Shown: in pieces, positions 5,857 to 11,733 of the stretch
Layout: each line of letters opens with the position of its first letter
How positions within the stretch are numbered: the stretch's first letter is position 1
Assembly (NCBI GenBank): GCA_035316885.1
Contig: DATHII010000383.1
Span: 1-12,867, forward strand
DNA length: 12,867 bases
DNA from: DASRTE01 sp035316885
GTDB taxonomy: Bacteria > Actinomycetota > Actinomycetes > Jiangellales > Jiangellaceae
Direction: 5' to 3'
Made by a program: the position numbers and the translations under genes
The notes under the pieces: model-generated
Seen by the model: the letters and a program-made list of their open reading frames with translations, nothing else
Database searches by the model: none
What the model was told of the DNA's origin: nothing

Positions 5857-7031
5857 GCTCGCCGGCCAACCTCGATGTCCGCCTGCTCGAGCGGGTGCGC
5901 GCATCGCTGGCGGTCGAGCCCGGCGCGCCCACCCCGGCGCGAGTCGCAGCGGCGCTTCGCTCGGCCGGTTCTGTGCTCGGCGACGCCGCCGTGCTTCAGG
6001 TCACCGAGTTGCTGCGCGCCGAGATCTCCGGTGCGGGCCCGCTCGATGCCCTGCTGCGCGAACCGGGCGTCACCGACGTCCTGGTCAACGCTCCCGACGA
6101 CATCTGGGTCGATCGCGGCAACGGCCTCGAACGGTCGGCGATCCGGCTCCGCGACGAGGCGGCGGTTCGCGAGCTGGCCCAGCGCCTGGCGGCCTCCGCA
6201 GGGCGCCGCCTCGACGATGCGGTGCCCTTTGTCGACGCACGGCTGCACGGCGGAGTGCGCCTCCATGCCGTCCTACCGCCCGTCTCCCCGGCCGGAACGG
6301 TGGTCTCCTTCCGGGTGCCGGCTGCGCGGACGTTCGGACTCGACGACCTGGTGGCGTGCGGCAGCGTGCCGGTGGCGATGGCTCCGACACTGGTCGCGGT
6401 GGTCCGGTACCGGCTCGCCTTCCTCGTCACCGGTGGCACGGGCAGCGGAAAGACCTCCGTGCTCGGAGCCCTGCTCGGACTCGCCGACCCGCACGATCGG
6501 CTGGTTCTTGTCGAGGACTCCGGCGAGCTGCGGCCGGCGCACCCCCACGTGGTCCGGCTCGAGGCGCGGCCGCCGAACGTCGACGGGGCCGGGCGGGTGG
6601 GGCTCGACGATCTCGTGCGGCATGCGTTGCGGATGCGTCCCGACCGCCTGGTGGTCGGTGAGGTCCGAGGGGCCGAAGTGGTCGACCTGCTCGCGGCGCT
6701 CAACACCGGGCACGACGGCGGTTGTGGCACCCTCCACGCCAACTCGGCGGCTGACGTGCCCGCACGGCTGGAGGCGCTCGGGGTGGCCGCAGGCCTCCGC
6801 CGCGACGCCGTCCACGCGCAGGCCGCCGCAGCGCTGGATCTCGTCGTCCACCTCGTCCGGGACGGCTCCGGCCGCCGCCGCGTCGCCGGGCTGGACCTGC
6901 TGTCCTGCACGGCGGCCGGACGGCTGGTCACCGTTCCCGCCCTGCGCGCCGATGCAGACGGGGACGTGCGGCGCGGTCCGGGGGCAGCCGGCCTCGACAC
7001 GATGCTCTCCGACCGGAGAGGGGAACCGTGA
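5853..7031 (+). CDS. tadA: Tad secretion ATPase TadA/CpaF
   Basis: This 392-residue cytoplasmic hexameric motor ATPase of the type II/IV secretion superfamily powers Flp pilus assembly. An N-terminal helical domain (1-100, including EISGAGPLDALL and VTDVLVNAPDDIWVDRGNG) is typical of CpaF. Walker A is GGTGSGKT (194-201), the Asp box region is LVLVEDSGEL, and Walker B is LVVGEVRG (266-273). The His box is GHDGGCGTLHANS (from about 286). All catalytic motifs are intact. The ATG lies within the ATGA overlap with ssd, and the 3' end overlaps tadB by 4 bases (GTGA), so translation is coupled throughout. The actinobacterial version next to the DEAH helicase is the heli_sec_ATPase type. Its expected partners TadB and TadC follow directly. 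Confidence 0.96.
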   Translation: MSSPANLDVRLLERVRASLAVEPGAPTPARVAAALRSAGSVLGDAAVLQVTELLRAEISGAGPLDALLREPGVTDVLVNAPDDIWVDRGNGLERSAIRLRDEAAVRELAQRLAASAGRRLDDAVPFVDARLHGGVRLHAVLPPVSPAGTVVSFRVPAARTFGLDDLVACGSVPVAMAPTLVAVVRYRLAFLVTGGTGSGKTSVLGALLGLADPHDRLVLVEDSGELRPAHPHVVRLEARPPNVDGAGRVGLDDLVRHALRMRPDRLVVGEVRGAEVVDLLAALNTGHDGGCGTLHANSAADVPARLEALGVAAGLRRDAVHAQAAAALDLVVHLVRDGSGRRRVAGLDLLSCTAAGRLVTVPALRADADGDVRRGPGAAGLDTMLSDRRGEP

Positions 7032-7882
7032 GCGGCCTCGTCGCCGTGCTGCTGGCGAGTGGTGCCGCGGCGCTCGCCGTCGGTGGCCGGCCCGGCCTGC
7101 TCGTGGCACGCCTGGGGCCGATGCGACGCGGAGCCGCCGGCGGCGGGCGTGCCTCCAGGCTGCTCGCGACCTTGGCGAACCAATTCTCCACGGATGATCG
7201 CGGACGGATTGTCGTCGGTGCGCTGGCGGGCGCACTGGGCGGGCTGGCTGTCGCGGGTCCGGTGGCAGGTCTTCTTGCGGCCGGGAGCATCGCCGTCTTC
7301 GTCCGGCTGCGGCGGGCCGCGGCGTCCGCGCGCGATCGGCGGCGCCGCCAGAGCGAGGTCGCCGAGGCCTGCATCGTGCTCGCGTCCACCCTTCGCACCG
7401 GCGTACCGGCCCGTCAGGCGCTCGACGCTGTCGCAGACGACTGGCCCGGCCTGTTCGGACCTGCGGCCAGGCGGGCGGCGATCGGCGGCGACGTCCCGGT
7501 CGCGCTTCGCGAGGCTTCGACGAACCCTGGCTGCGGCGCCCTCGCCGGGGTGGCCGCCGGATGGGAGGTCTCCGAACGCACCGGGGCCGCGCTCTCGGAC
7601 GTGCTCGTGGCTGTCGCCGACACGCTTCGGGCCGAGGCGGCCGTGCACCGCGAGGCGGAGGCGCAGCTCGCCACCGTCCGCGCCACGTCGCGGTTGCTGG
7701 CTCTTCTGCCGGTCGGCACCTTGCTTCTGCTCTCCGGTGGTAGAGGTGCCGCGGTGGAGTTCCTGGTCGGATCGCCGTTGGGGATGACGTGCGTGGTCGT
7801 CGCGGCCACCCTCGTCGGGGCGGGAATGTGGTGGATCCACCGGCTGGCCCGGTCCGCGGTCAGGTCGCCGTGGGAGCGCTGA
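7028..7882 (+). CDS. tadB: Tad inner-membrane platform protein TadB
   Basis: This 284-residue integral membrane protein contains a T2SSF/GspF-type domain. Hydrophobic segments lie near 3-20, 61-78 and 80-94, and two more near the C-terminus (about 219-237 and 249-272). Between them is a cytoplasmic helical T2SSF core, with features such as EVAEACIVLASTLRTGVPARQALDAVA (about 114-140, shown only in part as a motif) and GWEVSERTGAALSDVL. TadB with TadC forms the platform that TadA turns. The GTG start overlaps the tadA stop (GTGA) and has GAGAGGGG a few bases upstream. It is shorter than proteobacterial TadB, as usual for actinobacteria. The TadB assignment rests on order and topology. Confidence 0.88.
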   Translation: MSGLVAVLLASGAAALAVGGRPGLLVARLGPMRRGAAGGGRASRLLATLANQFSTDDRGRIVVGALAGALGGLAVAGPVAGLLAAGSIAVFVRLRRAAASARDRRRRQSEVAEACIVLASTLRTGVPARQALDAVADDWPGLFGPAARRAAIGGDVPVALREASTNPGCGALAGVAAGWEVSERTGAALSDVLVAVADTLRAEAAVHREAEAQLATVRATSRLLALLPVGTLLLLSGGRGAAVEFLVGSPLGMTCVVVAATLVGAGMWWIHRLARSAVRSPWER

Positions 7883-7910
7883 GCAGGATCTGGCTCACGA
7901 CGACGTCGCC

Positions 7911-8666
7911 GTGACCCCCACCGCAGCTATGGCGGCAGTGCTCGCGGCGGCGGCCGCCTCCGTTGCCGTCGGGCCGCGGCCGGCGTCCACGCGGCTGGGC
8001 CGCATTCTGGCGCCCGGATCGCCGGTCCGCGGCGGGGAACATGTAGGCGACTCGCAGCGCGGCCTCCTCGGCTCTACACGCGCACGTGCGGCTGCCGTGG
8101 CGATCGTGGCGGTCGCAGCGGCGTGGCTGGTCGATGGCTCTGCGGGTCCTGCCGTCGGGGCTGTCGTCGGGGCCGCCGCCTGGGTGTGGATCGGCCGGCT
8201 GGAATCGGCGGGCGCGGTGCGGGCCAGAGAAGATGCCATCGCGGCACTCCCGCTGACCGCGGAGTTGCTGTCGGCGGCCGTTGCGGCGGGTAGTCCGCCC
8301 GTTGTCGCGGCCGAGGCGGTCGGAGTAGCCGTGGGCGGCCGGCTCGGAGGTGCGCTGGTGGTGGCGGCCGCCTCCGCGCGCGTCGGGGTCGAGCCAGGGG
8401 CGGCGTGGGCGAGCCTTGTCACCGACCCGGCGCTACGCCCGCTGGCGCGGGCTCTGGCCGCTGCCGGCAGCCGTGGCGCGTCGCCGACCACGATGCTCGA
8501 GCGGGTGGCCCAGGACGCTCGCGGCGCCGCCCGGTGGGACGCAGAGGCGCGGGCCAGGGCGGTCGGGGCAAAGGCCGCCGCACCCCTGGGGCTGTGCTTC
8601 CTGCCGGCGTTCGTCCTGGTCGGCATCGTTCCGGTGGTTGCCGGCGCGGGGCCGCTGCTGCCTTGA
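7911..8666 (+). CDS. tadC: Tad inner-membrane platform protein TadC
   Basis: This 251-residue membrane protein has a second T2SSF-like domain. Hydrophobic stretches lie near 6-22, 57-95 and 225-249 (LGLCFLPAFVLVGIVPVVAGAG). The cytoplasmic part AALPLTAELLSAAVAAGSPP and the closing AAPLGLCFLPAF are characteristic of the actinobacterial TadC proteins that I recall. It is extremely alanine-rich. The start is the least certain in the operon: GTG at 7911 has no obvious Shine-Dalgarno and is 28 bases after the tadB stop, while ATG at 7929 is an alternative. A purine-rich AGGA lies at 7885-7888, too far for a normal spacer. It works with TadB as the platform for TadA. A 158-base non-coding stretch separates it from the pilin gene. 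Confidence 0.86.
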   Translation: MTPTAAMAAVLAAAAASVAVGPRPASTRLGRILAPGSPVRGGEHVGDSQRGLLGSTRARAAAVAIVAVAAAWLVDGSAGPAVGAVVGAAAWVWIGRLESAGAVRAREDAIAALPLTAELLSAAVAAGSPPVVAAEAVGVAVGGRLGGALVVAAASARVGVEPGAAWASLVTDPALRPLARALAAAGSRGASPTTMLERVAQDARGAARWDAEARARAVGAKAAAPLGLCFLPAFVLVGIVPVVAGAGPLLP

Positions 8667-8824
8667 GCGGCTCAGCGGTCGTCCACAGGAAGGCGGACGA
8701 TCCGGTGTTCGTCCCCAGGTCGCATCGCGCCACTGGGATCACCCGCCGACGGTCGACCAGCCTGGCGGCAGCCGCGCGATCGCGTGGCACCGCACCGGCC
8801 GGCTGCCGGGTTCCGGGAGGTTCC
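8667..8824 (+). promoter_or_regulatory. Leader region of the pilin gene
   Basis: This 158-base stretch is the only sizeable gap inside the tad operon. It holds a DnaA-box-like TCGTCCACA at 8679-8687 and GGGAGG (8815-8820) 4 bases before the pilin ATG, a good ribosome site. I saw no TAnnnT -10 box, so either the promoter is of another class or the pilin gene is read from upstream. A separate strong signal here would make sense because the pilin is needed in greater amount than the motor. Confidence 0.4.
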
Positions 8825-9004
8825 ATGTCCAAGATCGTCGCCGTTCTGCGCCGCAGCGAGCGCGGCATGACCACCGCCGAGTACGCCGTGGGCACCGTCG
8901 CCGCGTGCGGCTTCGGGGGCGTCCTCTACAAGCTGCTCACGAGCGAGACCGTCACCGGTCTGCTGACCGACCTCGTGCGCCGCGCCTTCGGCGTCTTCGG
9001 GTGA
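8825..9004 (+). CDS. Flp-like pilin (DUF4244)
   Basis: This 59-residue small secreted pilin has a short basic leader (SKIVAVLRRSERG) followed by MTTAEYAVGTVAACGFGGVL, a hydrophobic helix. The junction RG|MTTAEY is a class III (Flp) prepilin peptidase site, with Gly at -1, Glu at +5 and Tyr at +6 of the mature protein. The mature pilin would be about 45 residues. This matches the DUF4244 proteins found after TadC in actinobacteria (Rv3656c position). It is probably the major structural subunit, assembled by TadA/TadB/TadC after cleavage by a prepilin peptidase encoded elsewhere. The ATG has GGGAGG just upstream. The GTG of the next gene overlaps its stop (GTGA). A cysteine inside the hydrophobic stretch (ACGFGG) is notable. 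Confidence 0.92.
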   Translation: MSKIVAVLRRSERGMTTAEYAVGTVAACGFGGVLYKLLTSETVTGLLTDLVRRAFGVFG

Positions 9005-9405
9005 CCACGCCTACGACGCGCCGGCGGGGGGCACCCCGCCGGCGCCGGGTCAGGGGCGATCCAGAGCGCGGCGTCGTCACCGCCGAGATCGCCACGGCGC
9101 TGCCTGCTCTGGTCGTGGTCGTGATCGGAGCAGTCTGGGTCGTTGCGGTCGGGCTCGCCCAACTGCGCTGCGCAGATGCCGCACGAGAGGCTGCCCGGGC
9201 CGCCGCACGCGGCGACGCGCCAGCGGTCGTCTCCAGCGTGGCCGAGGCCGCAGCGCCGGACGGCGCGACGGTACGGGTGCACGTCGAGGACGAGCTCGTG
9301 ACCGTCGAAGTCTCGACCCCGGTCCCCGTGCCCCTGCCTTTCGGCGATCGTGTCCCTGCTCCGACAGTCCGCGCGAGCGCCGCCGCGGTCACGGAGGGTC
9401 GATGA
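9001..9405 (+). CDS. TadE-like minor pseudopilin
   Basis: This 134-residue TadE-like protein starts with an arginine-rich cytoplasmic leader of about 24 residues (RRRGAPRRRRVRGDPERG). It continues with VVTAEIATALPALVVVVIGA and then VWVVAVG, one long hydrophobic helix. RG|VVTAE is a prepilin-like cleavage site with Glu at +5. The helix is followed by CADAAREAARAAARGD, a typical TadE continuation, and a small beta-rich domain (ATVRVHVEDELVTVEVSTPV). It probably joins the pilus base or tip as a minor subunit. It corresponds to Rv3655c, which has been reported as a secreted protein that affects macrophage cell death. The GTG overlaps the pilin stop, and its own stop overlaps the next start (ATGA). 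Confidence 0.88.
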   Translation: MTTPTTRRRGAPRRRRVRGDPERGVVTAEIATALPALVVVVIGAVWVVAVGLAQLRCADAAREAARAAARGDAPAVVSSVAEAAAPDGATVRVHVEDELVTVEVSTPVPVPLPFGDRVPAPTVRASAAAVTEGR

Positions 9406-10214
9406 CCGGGCTGGGACGGCCCCGCGGGAGCACAGCCGAACGGGGTGCCGGCTCGATCCTGGTCCTCTGCGGGGTCATGGTCGTGCTGACTGCACTACTG
9501 GTAGTCGCCACGCTGGGAGGCGGCTACCTCGCCCGGCATCGTGCAGCCGCTGCGGCCGACCTGGCCGCACTCGCCGCCGCCGGCCAGGTGTGGTCGGGAG
9601 CACCGGCAGCGTGCTCCGCCGCTGGTGGCGTCGCCGAGGCCAACGGCGCGGTCCTTCGCTCCTGCCGCGTCCGGGGCGAGCAGGTCGAGGTCGTCACGGC
9701 GGTCGAGGTCGCCGGCCCGGCGGCGGTGCTCGGCGATCCTGCACGCCGCGCACGAGCTGGTCCGGGCGCGTCCGCCAGTCACTACGCCGAAGGCGGCCGC
9801 GCCTCGCTGCCCGTTCCGGGATGGTCGGTCCCGGTCGACGGCGAGTACCACATCACCGCGAGGTTCGGCGACACCGGCCGGGCGTGGTCGAGCGGGCGCC
9901 ACACCGGCCTCGACTTCGCTGCGCCTGTCGGCACCCCGGTAGTGGCTGCTGCGGGCGGCCGGGTCGACGTGGCCGGCGGCGCAGGCCGCCTGGGCAACCT
10001 CGTCGTCGTCGACCACGGTGGCGTGGTGACCTATTACGCGCACCTGTCACGCGTGCTGGTCGTCGCCGGCCAGGTCGTGCAGTCCCGGGAACGGCTCGGA
10101 TCAGTCGGCGCCACCGGCAACGCGTCGGGTCCCCACCTGCATTTCGAGGTGCGCGTCGGCGGACATCCTCGCGATCCGGAGGCCTTTCTTGGTGCCCACG
10201 CCCTGGCCCGGTGA
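9402..10214 (+). CDS. TadE/Rv3654c-like membrane anchor fused to an M23 peptidoglycan hydrolase
   Basis: This 270-residue protein has two parts. Residues 1-112 are an Rv3654c-like (helicase/secretion neighbourhood TadE-like) module. ERGAGSILVL leads a membrane helix (18-42), followed by RHRAAAAADLAALAAAGQ, cysteines at 71 and 88, and a short beta region. Residues 113-140 are an Arg/Ala/Gly/Pro linker. Residues 141-265 are a complete M23/LytM metallopeptidase. The zinc ligands are His167 and Asp171 (HTGLD) and His247 (HLHFE). The catalytic-site histidines are His214 (YYAHL) and His245. Such domains cut peptide bonds in peptidoglycan. The N-terminal helix would place the enzyme outside the membrane, among the pilus subunits. 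The usual Rv3654c-type protein is only about 100-120 residues, so the C-terminal half is an addition. The ATG overlaps the preceding stop (ATGA), with GGAGGG just upstream. One frame is open throughout, so no frameshift is needed. Confidence 0.9.
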   Translation: MTGLGRPRGSTAERGAGSILVLCGVMVVLTALLVVATLGGGYLARHRAAAAADLAALAAAGQVWSGAPAACSAAGGVAEANGAVLRSCRVRGEQVEVVTAVEVAGPAAVLGDPARRARAGPGASASHYAEGGRASLPVPGWSVPVDGEYHITARFGDTGRAWSSGRHTGLDFAAPVGTPVVAAAGGRVDVAGGAGRLGNLVVVDHGGVVTYYAHLSRVLVVAGQVVQSRERLGSVGATGNASGPHLHFEVRVGGHPRDPEAFLGAHALAR

Positions 10215-10226
10215 CTGCGCAGGCGA

Positions 10227-10255
10227 GAGCGCGGACCTTCTGGCCGTCCGCGCTC
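10227..10255. terminator. Bidirectional hairpin at the end of the tad operon
   Basis: GAGCGCGGAC (10227-10236) pairs perfectly with GTCCGCGCTC (10246-10255) over 10 bp with a 9-base loop. It fills the 39-base gap between the M23 fusion gene (stop at 10214) and the convergent EamA gene, whose stop codon at 10254-10256 overlaps the right arm. Placement and strength suggest a shared terminator for both converging genes, though no U tract is seen. Confidence 0.7.
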
Positions 10256-11129
10256 ACACCTCGGGCGCCTCCCGCGGCGCTGCGTGCGTACGGGTTGCCC
10301 CCAGGCAGGCGGCCACAACGCATCCGATCGCCACCCATTCGCGGGCATCGAGCACCTCGCCGACGATCACGAAGCCCACCAGCGCGGCCACGGCCGGTTC
10401 CAGGCTCATCAGGATGCCGAACAGCTTCGCCGGCATCCGACGCAGAGCCTCGAGCTCCACTGTGTACGGGATCACCGACGACAACAGTCCGATGCCGGCT
10501 CCGATCATCAGGAACTCGGGCCGTAGCAGGTCGGTGCCGCCGGTGGCGGCTCCCAACGGCAGTACCAGCAACGTCCCGACGACACTCGCCAGGGCCAGCC
10601 CGGACGAGCCCGGGAAGCGTCGGCCGGTGGCAGCGCTGAGCAGGATGTACGCCGCCCACCCGGCGGCGGCCAGCAGGGCGAACCCCACTCCCGCCACGTT
10701 GACGCTGTCCGCGTCGCCGCGGGTCAACAGCAGCACCCCTCCTGCGGCGAGCAGCACCCAGATCAGGTCGAGCCGTCGCCGCGAGAACGCCACGGCAATC
10801 CCGAGCGGACCGAGGAACTCGATGGTCACGGCGATCCCCAGCGGTATCCGCGCGATCGACTCGTAGATCGACACGTTCATCGTCGCGAGAACGACGCCGA
10901 AGGCCACGGCGACGGCGAGGTCGCGTCGCGACCATCGACCCATGCGGGCGCGAAGCGACCGACGGGTGAGCGCGACGAGCACCACGGTCGACGTCGCGAG
11001 CCGCAGCGTCACCACCGCGCTCGGCGGCAGCACGTCGAAGAGGTTCTTCGCCAGCCCGGCGCCCACCTGTACCGAGACGATCCCGAGCAGCACCAGTCCC
11101 GGCGCGGGCACCGCGTCGAGCCTGGTCAC
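10254..11129 (-). CDS. EamA/RhtA-type drug/metabolite transporter
   Basis: This 291-residue polytopic inner-membrane exporter has about ten helices in two EamA repeats. The first repeat includes GLVLLGIVSVQVGAGLAKNL and MNVSIYESIARIPLGIAVTI, the second GFALLAAAGWAAYILLSAA and then PYTVELEALRRMPAKLFGIL. The pattern NVSIYESIARIPLGIAVTIEFLGPL (residue order, partly quoted) is characteristic of RhtA-like threonine/homoserine exporters, but the substrate here is unknown. I chose GTG at 11129 because TAGCCT lies exactly 7 bases upstream, matching the other leaderless genes. GTG at 11156 would add nine residues and lacks a ribosome site. It converges on the tad operon and is probably functionally unrelated to it. 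Confidence 0.92.
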   Translation of the reverse strand: MTRLDAVPAPGLVLLGIVSVQVGAGLAKNLFDVLPPSAVVTLRLATSTVVLVALTRRSLRARMGRWSRRDLAVAVAFGVVLATMNVSIYESIARIPLGIAVTIEFLGPLGIAVAFSRRRLDLIWVLLAAGGVLLLTRGDADSVNVAGVGFALLAAAGWAAYILLSAATGRRFPGSSGLALASVVGTLLVLPLGAATGGTDLLRPEFLMIGAGIGLLSSVIPYTVELEALRRMPAKLFGILMSLEPAVAALVGFVIVGEVLDAREWVAIGCVVAACLGATRTHAAPREAPEV

Positions 11130-11136
11130 CCAGCAC

Positions 11137-11142
11137 AGGCTA
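11137..11142 (-). promoter_or_regulatory. -10 box for the leaderless EamA gene
   Basis: TAGCCT on the minus strand (11142-11137) ends 7 bases before the GTG at 11129. No clear -35 was found. This is the fourth gene in the window with the same TAnnnT-7-GTG arrangement. Confidence 0.55.
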
Positions 11143-11173
11143 CGAACGGGCGCCACCGAGCACGGGTTCGGCG

Positions 11174-11227
11174 GTGATCAACGGGGATTTGGTGTCGCTG
11201 GAACGACACCAAGGCAACGTTGATCAC
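11174..11227. repeat. Large nested inverted repeat
   Basis: The outer arms GTGATCAACG (11174-11183) and CGTTGATCAC (11218-11227) are perfect 10-base complements. Inside them TTGGTGTCG (11189-11197) and CGACACCAA (11204-11212) are perfect 9-base complements around the loop CTGGAA. The two stems are separated by a symmetric 5-by-5 internal loop. The 54-base structure lies 14 bases after the stop of the LapA-like gene and before the EamA promoter. It may be a terminator or mRNA stabiliser for the LapA/helicase transcript, a regulatory site, or a REP-like intergenic repeat found elsewhere in the genome. The symmetry is seen; the role is unknown. Confidence 0.8.
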
Positions 11228-11241
11228 GCTCGGGGTGGCCT

Positions 11242-11709
11242 CTAGGGCATGCGCGTCTCCGTGGTCGGGCCGGATGTCGGATCCGTGGTGTCTCTGGGTG
11301 GAGAGGTCTCGCGGTCGGTCGCCGTGACTCGCCGGTCCGGGACGTCGTCGTCGGCCCTGGCGGGGGCCTCCGACGCTGTCCGTGCGTCGGTGGGCGCGTC
11401 GGTGTCGGGCGCCGCCGCGGCGTCGGCGGTCGCCGGTGTCTCCGATGCCGCGGGGGCCGCCTGAGCCTGCCGGCGCAGCTCACGCACCTCCTGACGACGC
11501 TCACGGGCGCGGCGCAGCGACACGCGGAGCAAGACCAGGGCCGCGAGTGCGAGCAGACCGGTCAGCACACCGGCAATGAAGACCTGGGCCACGTTGGTGT
11601 CGATGTTCACGTTGAAGACGTCGATGTTCACCGCGTCGCCGCTGCCGGTCAAGGCGGCGACGATGAGCACGATCGCGACGGCGAGTAGAAGTATTGCGAT
11701 GACGGTCAT
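11242..11709 (-). CDS. LapA/DUF1049-like membrane protein with long disordered tail
   Basis: This 155-residue protein has two membrane helices: residues 2-20 (TVIAILLLAVAIVLIVAAL) and about 41-64 (AQVFIAGVLTGLLALAALVL). The loop between them (GSGDAVNIDVFNVNIDTN) is short. The second helix is followed by a basic coiled segment (RVSLRRARERRQEVRELRRQ) and then about 80 residues rich in Ala, Thr, Pro, Asp and Glu, probably disordered. The two-helix-plus-basic-coil layout resembles LapA-domain (DUF1049) proteins, whose role in Gram-positive bacteria is unclear. The start ATG has GAGGA 6 bases upstream, so it is firm. The gene begins 24 bases after the helicase stop and is probably co-transcribed with it. 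The large inverted repeat follows its stop. Confidence 0.82.
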   Translation of the reverse strand: MTVIAILLLAVAIVLIVAALTGSGDAVNIDVFNVNIDTNVAQVFIAGVLTGLLALAALVLLRVSLRRARERRQEVRELRRQAQAAPAASETPATADAAAAPDTDAPTDARTASEAPARADDDVPDRRVTATDRETSPPRDTTDPTSGPTTETRMP

Positions 11710-11733
11710 GACGGGTCCTCCCGCGCACGAGTG

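Noticed and set aside
4659..6266. Long minus-strand open frame opposite ssd and tadA
   Set aside because: It is low-complexity (Ser, Arg, Ala, Pro), has no domain, and lies antisense to genes with clear motifs. High GC keeps such shadow frames open.
5996..7840. 614-residue minus-strand open frame opposite tadA and tadB
   Set aside because: It has the same shadow character, no ribosome site or recognisable motif, and is wholly antisense to well-supported genes.
9705..9830. Junction in the TadE/M23 fusion suspected of being a frameshift between two genes
   Set aside because: A single frame stays open with a plausible Arg/Ala/Gly/Pro linker and normal codon use. I see no internal ribosome site and start for a separate M23 gene, nor a stop ending the anchor part.
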